Shown here: in pieces, positions 1 to 8,025 of the stretch
Layout: every line of letters starts with the position of its first letter
How positions within the stretch are numbered: position 1 is the first letter of the stretch
Made by a program: the position numbers and the translations under genes
Notes under the pieces: generated by a model
The model's input: the letters and a program-made list of their open reading frames with translations, nothing else
What the model was told of the DNA's origin: nothing
The model's database searches: none
DNA from: Chromatiales bacterium
GTDB taxonomy: Bacteria; Pseudomonadota; Gammaproteobacteria; JACCYU01
Direction of reading: 5' to 3'
Assembly: GCA_031177845.1 (NCBI GenBank)
Contig: JAPSGG010000031.1
Location: 1-9,287 of the forward strand
Length of the DNA stretch: 9,287 bases

Positions 1-248
1 TGCCACAAGAGTCGTGCACGACTTTTCGCTGGCACTGTACTACTCGGTAGCGACGTTCACGACGCTGGGATATGGCGACTTCTATCCGGTCGGCATGAGA
101 CGGGCGCTCGCGGCCTTAGTCCCTGGCGGGCTACGTAGTATTCGCAATCATCGCCTCGACGTCCTTTTCCATCGTCTCACCCCATCAGCCGCCGTTCAAG
201 AATCCCGGCACAACGAACGCCCGCGATGAGGCTAATCCGCTCGATTAA
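1..248 (+). pseudogene. Potassium-channel pore protein, 3' end, frameshifted
   Basis: This is the C-terminal part of a two-transmembrane, voltage-gated-type K+ channel (Ion_trans_2 family), an inner-membrane protein. Its frame is open to the left window edge, so the start is outside. The K+ selectivity filter TTLGYGD is encoded at 59-79, preceded by the pore helix (ALYYSVATF) and followed by FYPVG. After ALAALV the frame runs into unrelated arginine-rich sequence. The +1 frame from 123 instead gives the expected second helix (LAGYVVFAIIASTSFSIV) and a plausible hydrophilic tail ending in NPLD at TAA 246-248. Removing one C from the CCC run at 121-123 restores ALVLAGYVVF as one reading. I therefore call one gene with a one-base insertion. 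It is either a pseudogene or a base-calling error in a short homopolymer. The family call is firm; the broken state is what the bases show. Confidence 0.8.
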
Positions 249-289
249 GACAACATGCATCAGGCGGCATTAATCACTATTCGCAATTG

Positions 290-433
290 CTATTCGAACC
301 GAGCTCGCGACTGGACGGCGCCTTCTGTATCAATAGTAAATGCGGTCAGGTTGAGGTACTGGTTGCCACGCTCCGGCGGTAGAGTTCCATCGGTCAGACT
401 TAGAGGATTGAATCTATAACGTGGATATCGAGT
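290..433 (-). pseudogene. Unrecognised protein-like C-terminal fragment
   Basis: On the minus strand one frame is open for 47 codons between an in-frame TGA at 434-436 and a TAG at 290-292. It reads like a natural protein: RFNPLSLTDG, then LPPERGNQYLNLTAF, then TIDTEGAVQSRARFE. It has balanced composition, unlike the arginine/serine-rich product of most shadow frames. There is no start codon with a ribosome site. Its upstream end overlaps the beginning of the divergent gene at 421. I do not recognise the family. It could be the tail of a gene whose body was lost, or chance; an open stretch of this length is not rare in this composition. Confidence 0.22.
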
Positions 434-831
434 TCAATAATGCGGGCGATCTGGACACCAGCGGCACGGGCTGGTTCATCGGCTTCAGCGAATGGGCCAA
501 GACGAGGCTGCAAAGCGTACCCGATCTGCGTTACATGCCGCAGGAGCACCGATCTCACGCGCTGTGCGTGAAATGGATGAGGCACCCCACCCACGACCCG
601 CGCGGCGCCGCCAAGCCGCCGAGCAAGGGCCGCAGTATCTCCATTCTAGTTAGCGAGTCAGGAGCTTTTCGCTTGGAGTTCTCGGAGCATCGAGATTTCC
701 CTCCGGAACAGACCGTACGCCACACGCTCCGCAGGCACGGAGACTTCGTAGCCTGGGGAGAGAACCTCTATCACCGTTGGTTCGCAGACGAAAAGTGCAC
801 CATCCTGACGCTGCGGTGGACCCCGGAGTAA
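421..831 (+). CDS. Conserved cupin-like protein of unknown function
   Basis: A 136-residue soluble protein with no signal peptide or membrane segment. It resembles a family of small conserved hypothetical proteins that share the N-terminal DLDTSGTGWFIGFSEW stretch (11-25), a central SILVSESGAFRLEFS strand pair (74-88), and a C-terminal GDFVAWGENLYHRW (107-120). The last looks like the second cupin box (glycine, turn, histidine at 118), so a small beta-barrel is likely. No catalytic role can be read from it. The start chosen is GTG 421, which gives the MDIEFNN opening I expect for this family. The only purine-rich stretch, AGAGG at 402-406, is rather far upstream (14 nt), so initiation may be weak. 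The gene stands alone: the next gene begins 57 nt downstream on the same strand without an obvious functional link. I see no disruption. Confidence 0.7.
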   Translation: MDIEFNNAGDLDTSGTGWFIGFSEWAKTRLQSVPDLRYMPQEHRSHALCVKWMRHPTHDPRGAAKPPSKGRSISILVSESGAFRLEFSEHRDFPPEQTVRHTLRRHGDFVAWGENLYHRWFADEKCTILTLRWTPE

Positions 832-888
832 GACACTAACATGCAAGCGGGACCGCGCTAGGGCGGTGTTGATCATCGTCGAATACTT

Positions 889-1317
889 ATGCGCTTATTA
901 GCGTCACTGGAGGAGAACGCCCGGAGGCTCAAGCAGCATACGCTTGTGGTGTATTTCGCGGCACGCGACCGGCGTACGCCATTGCTGGTGCGGTCACTCG
1001 CCCTATTTTTAGCGGCTTATGCTTTGAGCCCGATCGATCTCATTCCGGACTTCATCCCGGTGTTGGGCCATCTCGATGACCTTGTGCTGCTTCCGCTCGG
1101 CCTTGCGCTGGTGGTAAAGCTCACGCCATCGCAGGTTCTGGAGTCGGCGCGCGTTCAAGCGGAGCACGCCGCTACGAGGCCGATCAGCTATTCCGCAGCG
1201 GTATCCATCATCGTCGTATGGCTCATCGCCATCGGTGGGTTTTTGATCTGGGCGCTCAGCGCGGGAGGCCTGATATGGCCTTGGCCGACCTCTTGCGACA
1301 GATTGCCGCAATGCTAA
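889..1317 (+). CDS. YkvA-family (DUF1232) membrane protein
   Basis: A 142-residue small inner-membrane protein of the DUF1232/YkvA family, whose function is not established. The diagnostic core is at residues 44-65: YALSPIDLIPDFIPVLG followed by HLDDL, embedded in a hydrophobic stretch (about 34-78). A basic amphipathic N-terminus precedes it, with the ARDRRTP segment (25-31) typical of proteobacterial members. A second hydrophobic helix spans about 102-126, and a short polar tail ends in cysteine. ATG 889 fits the family's usual N-terminus, but no clear Shine-Dalgarno sequence precedes it. The gene sits 57 nt after the cupin-like gene in the same direction, so co-transcription is possible. 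It is intact, unlike the channel and cytochrome genes on either side. Confidence 0.85.
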   Translation: MRLLASLEENARRLKQHTLVVYFAARDRRTPLLVRSLALFLAAYALSPIDLIPDFIPVLGHLDDLVLLPLGLALVVKLTPSQVLESARVQAEHAATRPISYSAAVSIIVVWLIAIGGFLIWALSAGGLIWPWPTSCDRLPQC

Positions 1318-1496
1318 ATTTCCGGCGGCATAGTTCGGATACGCGTCGCTAGGAATTCAACTGAGCCACCGCGAGAGGTATTGTGCCTTCGACCACGTCT
1401 GTGCGCCCAGGAATTTTGGTTTTGCCGGGAGGCAGCACGCCACTTTAGACGGCGAGTATAAGTATCGATAACGGCAAACTACACAAGGGGAGAAAA

Positions 1497-2020
1497 ATGT
1501 CATCACTTCGAAATTCGCTGGTCGGGATTACGGCCGCAGTTGTTGTAGTCAACGTGACGGCCGTGTGCGCGGCCGATGAAGTCACGGCGCGATCCACCAA
1601 TACGGCTGCGTCATCCGCCACCTCGTTCATCGAACGAGGCAGGTATCTCGTGGAGATCGCTGGCTGCAACGATTGTCACACGCTGGGATACGCCCAGAGC
1701 GGCGGGCAGGTGCCGGAAAGCACATGGTTGACAGGCGACAGTCTGGGATGGCGTGGAGCCTGGGGGACGACCTACCCGCGCAACCTGCGCCTGTATATGC
1801 AAACCATCTCGGAAGATCAGTGGCTGAAGATAGCGCATACCGCGCAGTTCCGCCCACCAATGCCGTAGTTCGCCCTGCATCACATGACTAAGGAGGATTT
1901 GCGCGCCATCTATCATACGTCAGGCATCTAGGCCCCGCGGGCAATCCGGCGCCGAACTACGTTCCTCCCGATCAGGAACCGCAAGGAGTTTATGTACTGT
2001 TTCCCGAGCCACCGACATGA
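1497..2020 (+). pseudogene. c-type cytochrome, broken by amber codon and frameshift
   Basis: A periplasmic mono-haem cytochrome c related protein. A strong ribosome site (AGGGGAG, 1486-1492) precedes ATG 1497. Residues 1-25 form a signal peptide ending AVCA. The haem site CNDCH is at residues 57-61 (codons from 1665), and the likely axial methionine lies in RPPMP (119-123). Directly after RPPMP comes TAG (1866-1868), where relatives usually have tryptophan; TGG to TAG is one base. Translation past it gives FALHHMTKEDLRAIYH, then a second lesion. At about 1913-1918 the frame moves so that YVRHLGPAGNPAPNYVPP and the tail QEPQGVYVLFPEPPT continue in frame with TGA 2018-2020. One missing base (CATAC for an expected CACTAC) accounts for it. 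Undoing both lesions gives about 174 residues, a normal length. As it stands the product would be a 123-residue truncated protein keeping the haem motif. Confidence 0.85.
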
Positions 2021-2152
2021 ACTATGACGGGCCACCCTATGCCGCTCGTCAACGTCGATGTATTAACCGAACAAGCATGGCGAGGGGCGGTGGCTCATTG
2101 CAGCCCGCGGCGATATCGCGAGGGCTTAGCCTCCAAGGAGAAATTTTACTGA

Positions 2153-3223
2153 TCAAAATAACTCGATGCCTGATGCTGAGCCGCTGTGCGCCGCGGATCG
2201 CGGTTCTATACATCGATCGCTCAGCGAATCTCTGGCGTGTAAATACAGCCGCTGGTAGTCAATATAGGCCATGTCTTTGACGTTTACGCCAAACTGTGGA
2301 ACACCAGAATTTATGGTCTCGGCGACAAGTCGATTCGTATCGATATTATAGTGAGAGCCATCATACGTTCTGCTGGTATCGATCGTTACATCTGATGGTA
2401 CGGAGAAATCGTATAAAACTGGGGCGATTCGCGAGACGGAATGGAGACCTTTTAGATAGCGATCCAAAATCCCTTGTTCTGCATATGCTTGAATGACACA
2501 TGCGCTAATAGGCGGCACGTAAAAGACAAACTCTGAATCAGGATACACCTGCATAAGTTTTCTATACCGCCTAGCATTCTTTAGGTAGAAACTTCCCAAT
2601 CTTTCGCTTTCCATTGCGCGAGCATATCGCCGCTTCGGTTCATAAGACGGGGCGCTAGGTAGAATATCGGGAGAGAAATCGCTCTTGTAGTATCTGTAGA
2701 TATCTGAGGGGGACGATCCGAGCAAAGTACGAGCTGAGAATCCAAGAGCGCCTAGCGTGGCATAGTTGATCAGAAAGCTCGGCGGATCGGTGTAGTTTGC
2801 GATGTATGCAGGTACATTCTTCCGAGTGTTCTTATTGAAAAAGTTAAAGCCATCCACAGCAACGATGATGAATTCCGGGCGGTAGCCTTTCGCTTTGAGG
2901 TACGAAGAATAGGCGATGAATTCACCGATTCTTCCATCAGAGAATGCAAAGTTGAAGCAATTGTGGCCTTCAATGTCATCTTCATCGAGCAATGTGGTCC
3001 TTGAACTTCCAAAGATGAAGCAGTCATATTTATTCGGATCATTAAGAAAGCGGTTGAGCTTGGCGAGTCGTTCATCAAACGCAAAGTTTTGACCAGTAAC
3101 CAAGTTACCACGAAAGTACCAGAGCGGATCTACTACGCAGTTTATTAGAAATACACATATGAGGAGGGTTAATGTCGATACGAACAGAGACGTCAGGTAG
3201 CGTTTGGCTGATGGTTCGAGCAT
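2153..3223 (-). CDS. SGNH/DltD-like protein paired with the MBOAT acyltransferase
   Basis: A 356-residue protein with one N-terminal membrane anchor (about 11-30, after a short basic start) and an extracytoplasmic domain. It looks like an SGNH-hydrolase-type protein of the DltD/AlgJ/AlgX kind that works with MBOAT acyltransferases. Visible marks are FGSSRT at 71-76, with Ser74 as the candidate nucleophile, and YDGSHYN at 287-293, where Asp288 and His291 form the C-terminal DxxH element. The second and third SGNH blocks are not certain: NFAF at 91-94 could supply the usual asparagine. It starts 9 nt after the MBOAT stop, so the two form an operon. The upstream ribosome site is weak, suggesting translational coupling. 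The last 25-30 codons are more GC-rich and low in obvious structure, so the tail may have been formed at the insertion junction. Inferred role: transfer or removal of acyl groups on an exported polysaccharide. Confidence 0.72.
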   Translation of the reverse strand: MLEPSAKRYLTSLFVSTLTLLICVFLINCVVDPLWYFRGNLVTGQNFAFDERLAKLNRFLNDPNKYDCFIFGSSRTTLLDEDDIEGHNCFNFAFSDGRIGEFIAYSSYLKAKGYRPEFIIVAVDGFNFFNKNTRKNVPAYIANYTDPPSFLINYATLGALGFSARTLLGSSPSDIYRYYKSDFSPDILPSAPSYEPKRRYARAMESERLGSFYLKNARRYRKLMQVYPDSEFVFYVPPISACVIQAYAEQGILDRYLKGLHSVSRIAPVLYDFSVPSDVTIDTSRTYDGSHYNIDTNRLVAETINSGVPQFGVNVKDMAYIDYQRLYLHARDSLSDRCIEPRSAAHSGSASGIELF

Positions 3224-3232
3224 TGCTTGCGC

Positions 3233-4783
3233 TCAGAAGTCATAGTAGAGGAACTCGGATACCTGAGAGAGGCTCAGCAGAGAGAGTCCGCCCGCGATGC
3301 CAATCCAAACAGACCAAGCAATGCTGGGCCGCCAGAACAATTGACTATAAAGACTTTGCAGGAACGTGGATTCTGATGTTCTTCTGTTGTAGCGGTATGC
3401 GGGTCGGTACTTGGCGAATATCTGCTGGGTGTTCGGCATGAACCAAACGACCGCGGTTAACCCAAGAAGCAGTGCCAGCACCTGTACATCATGAATTGAG
3501 ATCCGGGAAACACCTACTTCAAATCCCAAGCGCAATAGAATTTCACCCAACCCGCCTAGCTCAGCCACTAGATTGGGCGGAAGGTACATCATACCCTCAA
3601 AGATATTTAGCGCTCCTTCGAATGACGAGGCTCTGAAAAACACCCATGCCAACATGACAAAGATCAGCGTCACGAGCCGCGCAATACCAATTGACCACCA
3701 TGTGTTGATGCGGATTCTCCATACGCTGTGCCATGCGTGATTGACCACAAGATATAAACCATGCAGAAATCCCCAGAATACGAACGTCCATCCGGCACCG
3801 TGCCAAAGACCACCGAGGAGCATGGTGATCATTAAGTTTGTGTATCTTCTCGTGCCGCCCTTACGGTTTCCGCCCAAGGGAATGTAGATGTAATCACGCA
3901 GAAATCGGGACAGAGTCATATGCCATCTGCGCCAAAAATCAATGATGTTTACTGCCTTGTAGGGGGAATTGAAGTTTAAGGGGAGCCGAATTCCGAACAT
4001 CCTTGCCAATCCGATTGCCATGTCCGAATAGCCGGAGAAATCGAAATACAGCTGAAACGTGTAAGCGGCTATGCCTTGCCACACTTGAACAATGTGTAGT
4101 GCTTCACCTGCTTCCGCAGCATGAAAGACCCCTGTAGCGATCGGCGCCAAATTATCTGCAATGACGACCTTCTTGAATAAGCCTACAAAAAAGATAGAAA
4201 GCCCCAGGGCCAGATCAAAACGATGGAATCTGTATGTGTCATTCCGCATGAACTGCGGAAGCATTTCCTTGTGATGAACGATGGGCCCCGCGATCAGTTG
4301 AGGAAAGAAAACTACGAACAGGCAGTAGTGCAGAAAGTTGTATTCTCTGACTTCCCCCTTCCAAGCATCTACCAGGTACGCTAGCTGCTGGAACGTAAAG
4401 AACGATATGCCAAGCGGCAATACGATATGTTGCAGGTATATATCTGTAACGCCGACCGCGTTTAGCGAGTCCACGAAGAAGTTCGCGTACTTGTAATATC
4501 CCAGCAAGGTTAGGTTCAGCGTTACGCCGAGACCCAACACGACATTCTTTGCCTTGCTTGCAAGAGTGCAGCTAGAGAGTTGGACACCGATTGCGTAATT
4601 AACGAGAATTGATCCGATAATCAATCCAAGGTATGCTGGGTTCCAGTAACCATAAAAAAATAACGAAGCCAACACTAACCAAGATATGGCGACTCGGAGA
4701 TACCCGCGACTGCCGATCAAATAAAAAATGACCAGCACGGTCGGCAGGAATAAAAAGATAAATTCAGGCGAATTGAATAGCAT
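3233..4783 (-). CDS. MBOAT-family O-acyltransferase (AlgI-like)
   Basis: A 516-residue polytopic inner-membrane protein of the MBOAT family, AlgI/DltB branch. This branch passes acyl groups, often acetyl, across the membrane for O-acylation of extracellular polysaccharides. Family marks in order: the opening MLFNSPEFIFLFLP; LPLGISFFTFQQLAYLVD (122-139); PQLIAGPIVHHKEM (161-174); YFDFSGYSDMAIGLARMFG (246-264); DFWRRWHMTLSRFLRDYIYI (282-301); and GGLWHGAGWTFVFWG (324-338) with the proposed catalytic His328. Length and motif order match complete AlgI-type proteins. ATG 4783 gives the canonical N-terminus, although only GAGAG directly abuts it as a ribosome site. It is the first gene of a two-gene operon with the SGNH-like gene. 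The pair is AT-richer than the flanking genes, consistent with acquisition. The acyl group and target polymer cannot be told from the sequence. Confidence 0.95.
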   Translation of the reverse strand: MLFNSPEFIFLFLPTVLVIFYLIGSRGYLRVAISWLVLASLFFYGYWNPAYLGLIIGSILVNYAIGVQLSSCTLASKAKNVVLGLGVTLNLTLLGYYKYANFFVDSLNAVGVTDIYLQHIVLPLGISFFTFQQLAYLVDAWKGEVREYNFLHYCLFVVFFPQLIAGPIVHHKEMLPQFMRNDTYRFHRFDLALGLSIFFVGLFKKVVIADNLAPIATGVFHAAEAGEALHIVQVWQGIAAYTFQLYFDFSGYSDMAIGLARMFGIRLPLNFNSPYKAVNIIDFWRRWHMTLSRFLRDYIYIPLGGNRKGGTRRYTNLMITMLLGGLWHGAGWTFVFWGFLHGLYLVVNHAWHSVWRIRINTWWSIGIARLVTLIFVMLAWVFFRASSFEGALNIFEGMMYLPPNLVAELGGLGEILLRLGFEVGVSRISIHDVQVLALLLGLTAVVWFMPNTQQIFAKYRPAYRYNRRTSESTFLQSLYSQLFWRPSIAWSVWIGIAGGLSLLSLSQVSEFLYYDF

Positions 4784-4887
4784 CTCTCGTGGCCGCTATG
4801 TTGCCATCCGATGTAGAGCCTTTCGGGGACTGCCCATCAACTCGCCTTCCATCCACGCGACCGAATGAGTGTGGTGTGGCATGTGCT

Positions 4888-5133
4888 CACCCCCACATGC
4901 GCCTTCATGCCAAACCACCACTGGTACTCTCTCCCCAGATGCGCCCCTATCTTGAAAAGCTTGGCGCGGACGGCGGCCGCCCAGATCGGATCTTCGCGCC
5001 GCGAACGGACCATCGGCAAAGGCGCGCGACGCGGATTGATGTCGGCAGCGCTGTGCCTTGCCGCATTCTGACAGAGGGCCTATTCGGCCGCCGGATCGGA
5101 CAGGTTGTACGGCTGCAAAAAGTGGATGCGCGG
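4888..5133 (-). mobile_element. IS5-family transposase relic, internally deleted
   Basis: One minus-strand frame carries two separated IS5-family transposase signatures. At 5077-5133 it reads RIHFLQPYNLSDPAAE, then an amber codon (TAG 5080-5082), then ALCQNAARHSAADINPRRAP. This corresponds to the family's RIHFLQ..LSDP..EEALYD region, normally near residue 60. It then passes through KLFKIGAHL (about 4939-4965) and, only a few codons later, reaches QWWFGMKAHVGV at 4888-4923. That is the family's QWYFGMKAHIGVD motif, which normally lies tens of residues further on and after the first catalytic aspartate. The intervening segment is missing, and the sequence after VGV no longer resembles a transposase. 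This is therefore a dead remnant: stop codon, internal deletion, both ends lost. I could not find terminal inverted repeats or a target duplication. Confidence 0.7.
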
Positions 5134-5262
5134 CGTGCGCTCTTGCCGTTGCTTTGATCTGGAAGGGTCTACAGGGTGGAGGAGGTCAGCCTTAACTGAT
5201 GCGGGTCACTCACTACGGTGTCGCTGCGGCGGAGCTCATAACTATTCCGGCCTATTTGTCTA

Positions 5263-5372
5263 TTACTCGGCGCAATCAATGCAGGCCGTACTGATATTCG
5301 AGCAGATCTTGTTCAACGCGGCGTCATTCTCATGAAGGTCGTCGTCCCTTGTATGAACAGCTGAGTGTGGAA
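5263..5372 (-). pseudogene. Possible intradiol-dioxygenase-like C-terminal scrap
   Basis: On the minus strand SFHTQLFIQG is encoded down to 5346. The adjoining frame then continues as DDLHENDAALNKI and on to ICSNISTACIDCAE, ending at TAA 5263-5265. The joined reading resembles the end of intradiol ring-cleavage dioxygenases (protocatechuate/catechol type), where a TTQLYF.GDPLN..D stretch follows the last iron-ligand histidine. The join needs a frameshift at about 5341-5346. The iron-binding HIHF segment that should precede it cannot be found: that part is scrambled by stops. The resemblance is short and comes from memory of the family. The rest of 5134-5460 holds nothing else I can support. 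Confidence 0.3.
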
Positions 5373-5460
5373 GGACCGATCAACACGTCGAAGTTTCAAG
5401 GCGCCACTTACCGGTCGAGGTGGCGTTTGGGACCAAACCGCTTGGTATAAGTGCTTCGAT

Positions 5461-6162
5461 CTAAACCTGAGAAGCGAGAATATGGGCCGCTAGCTTTAGG
5501 TCTTCAGGATGCGTGATCTTGATGTTATCGCCTCGGCCCTCGATCAGCCGCGGTCGCAGACCCGCGCGCTCCACCGCCGCGGCTTCGTCCGTGATTGGGA
5601 TACAATCCGCAATGGCCTTTTGCAAAGCTGGATGCAGCACCTCGAGCCGAAACATCTGCGGCGTCAGCGCATGCCATAGCCCCGTTCTATCCACCGTCTC
5701 GTCAATCCTGCCTTCTGCACCGCGACGCTTCAGTGTATCGCGCACTGGCGCGGCAAGGATGCCGCCGATGGGATCTTCCGCGAGTTCCGCGATGAGTCTA
5801 TCGAGATCATCGCGCATTAGGCAGGGCCGCACCGCGTCGTGAACTAATACCCAGTCGCGCGCTTGCGCGGTGGTAGTAAGCCGTTGCAAGGCATTCAGCA
5901 CCGACTGACAGCGCTCGCGCCCGCCGGTCGCAGTGATCACCGGTTTTGAAGCCGGAACACGCAACGACGGCCACACGCGATCATGCACGTCGATGGCCAC
6001 GACAACGCCGTCAATACCCGGATGATCGGTAAACCGTGCGAGCGTGTGTTCGATGACCGTCCGATCGCCGAGTCGCAGGTATTGCTTAGGAACGTGGCTG
6101 CGCATGCGCTGGCCAACCCCGGCAGCAGGGATGACGGCCCAGTGCGCGACTGCGCCGCTCAT
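5461..6162 (-). CDS. ispD: 2-C-methyl-D-erythritol 4-phosphate cytidylyltransferase
   Basis: A 233-residue cytosolic enzyme joining CTP and 2-C-methyl-D-erythritol 4-phosphate to give CDP-methylerythritol, the third step of the MEP isoprenoid pathway. The nucleotide-binding loop PAAGVGQRM is at 12-20, with Lys26 in PKQY. HDAVRP is at 108-113 (Asp109 binds metal), DTLKR at 142-146, TDEAAAVE at 191-198, and GRGDNIKITHPEDL at 209-222 with Lys215, the counterpart of the second catalytic lysine of the E. coli enzyme. Length is normal for the family. It starts 18 nt after ftsB, as in many Gammaproteobacteria, so it is probably in that operon. The start ATG 6162 lacks a strong ribosome site. The usual partner gene ispF does not follow: decayed sequence lies downstream. 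Confidence 0.96.
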   Translation of the reverse strand: MSGAVAHWAVIPAAGVGQRMRSHVPKQYLRLGDRTVIEHTLARFTDHPGIDGVVVAIDVHDRVWPSLRVPASKPVITATGGRERCQSVLNALQRLTTTAQARDWVLVHDAVRPCLMRDDLDRLIAELAEDPIGGILAAPVRDTLKRRGAEGRIDETVDRTGLWHALTPQMFRLEVLHPALQKAIADCIPITDEAAAVERAGLRPRLIEGRGDNIKITHPEDLKLAAHILASQV

Positions 6163-6180
6163 CGGCGATGCGAAAGTCGC

Positions 6181-6465
6181 TTATTCAAGCGGCGCGGGCT
6201 CCACCACGCGATAGAAGACTTCGCCCTCGCGGATCATGCCCAGTTCCAGACGCGCGCGTTCCTCGACTGCATCCAGCGCAGTCTTGAGGTCCTTGACCTC
6301 GGCCGCCAGTGCCAGATTCCGCTCCCTCAGCTCCCCGTTCTCATGCTGCTGGGCCTTGATCTCCCGTTGCAACGCAAAGACTTCGGCCAGACTGCCGTCC
6401 CCGATCCACAACTGGAGCTGCAGCGCCAGTAACAGAAAGCCTAACGCGCATAAGCTCAGCCGCAT
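6181..6465 (-). CDS. ftsB: Cell division protein FtsB
   Basis: A small bitopic divisome protein that pairs with FtsL and FtsQ through a periplasmic coiled coil and helps activate septal peptidoglycan synthesis. From ATG 6465 it has 94 residues: a short cytoplasmic start (MRLS), one transmembrane helix (LCALGFLLLALQLQLWIG), and a heptad-like coiled coil (LAEVFALQREIKAQQHENGE onward). It ends with the conserved EERARLELGMIREGEVFYRV segment typical of FtsB. An in-frame TTG at 6495 would add 10 residues (MERGLSSELK). I prefer ATG because FtsB normally begins just before the membrane helix and a GAG lies at a usual distance upstream. The TTG start cannot be excluded. It sits between eno (143-174 nt upstream) and ispD (18 nt downstream), the classical context. 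Confidence 0.93.
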   Translation of the reverse strand: MRLSLCALGFLLLALQLQLWIGDGSLAEVFALQREIKAQQHENGELRERNLALAAEVKDLKTALDAVEERARLELGMIREGEVFYRVVEPAPLE

Positions 6466-6638
6466 TTTCAACTCGCTACTCAAGCCTCTCTCCAAAGCGA
6501 TTGATGAAGCGATTCATCGCCTACAGATTTTCAGGAGCTAGGTCGAAACCCTTGGCTGATGACGAGGCGCACGTCGCGCTCCGTGCACTACCAGGCGAGT
6601 CTCTCAGCATAGGACGACCGGCGATTGGCCAAGACGCG

Positions 6639-7931
<1,293 letters not shown>

Positions 7932-8025
7932 CTATTTGTTAAGAAATCTCCGATTGATAAAGAGGGTCCTTGCGTATAGAGGTGAATTGGATTTAGAGAA
8001 GCATTCACTGAACACTTATCCCGGC

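Noticed and set aside
852..867. Small hairpin ACCGC/GCGGT between the cupin-like and YkvA genes
   Set aside because: Five base pairs with a six-nt loop and no U-tract; expected by chance in this composition.
1456..1462. Possible -10 box TATAAG upstream of the cytochrome gene
   Set aside because: No acceptable -35 hexamer lies at the right distance, so no promoter is called.
2106..2130. Bulged stem GAGGC/GCCCTC as a terminator for the SGNH gene
   Set aside because: Short, bulged and with no U-tract on the minus strand.
2017..2280. Plus-strand frame of 87 codons after the cytochrome gene, and a shorter frame from ATG 2039 starting MPLVNVDVL
   Set aside because: The first overlaps the cytochrome tail and runs antisense into the SGNH gene with an arginine/serine-rich product. 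The second resembles a tautomerase opening for only eight residues and lacks any further match, so 2021-2152 is left unassigned.
4789..5157. Plus-strand 122-codon open frame
   Set aside because: It lies opposite the IS5 relic, whose motifs read on the minus strand. The plus product is arginine/proline-rich shadow sequence.
5402..5425. Inverted repeat CGCCAC/GTGGCG with a 12-nt loop, 35 nt after the ispD stop, as a terminator
   Set aside because: The stem is only six pairs, the loop is long and no U-tract follows on the minus strand, so it is not convincing as an intrinsic terminator.
6503..6518. Hairpin GATGAA-GCGA-TTCATC between eno and ftsB
   Set aside because: A perfect six-pair stem, but AT-rich, short and without a U-tract or other context. 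It is too weak to call a regulatory element.
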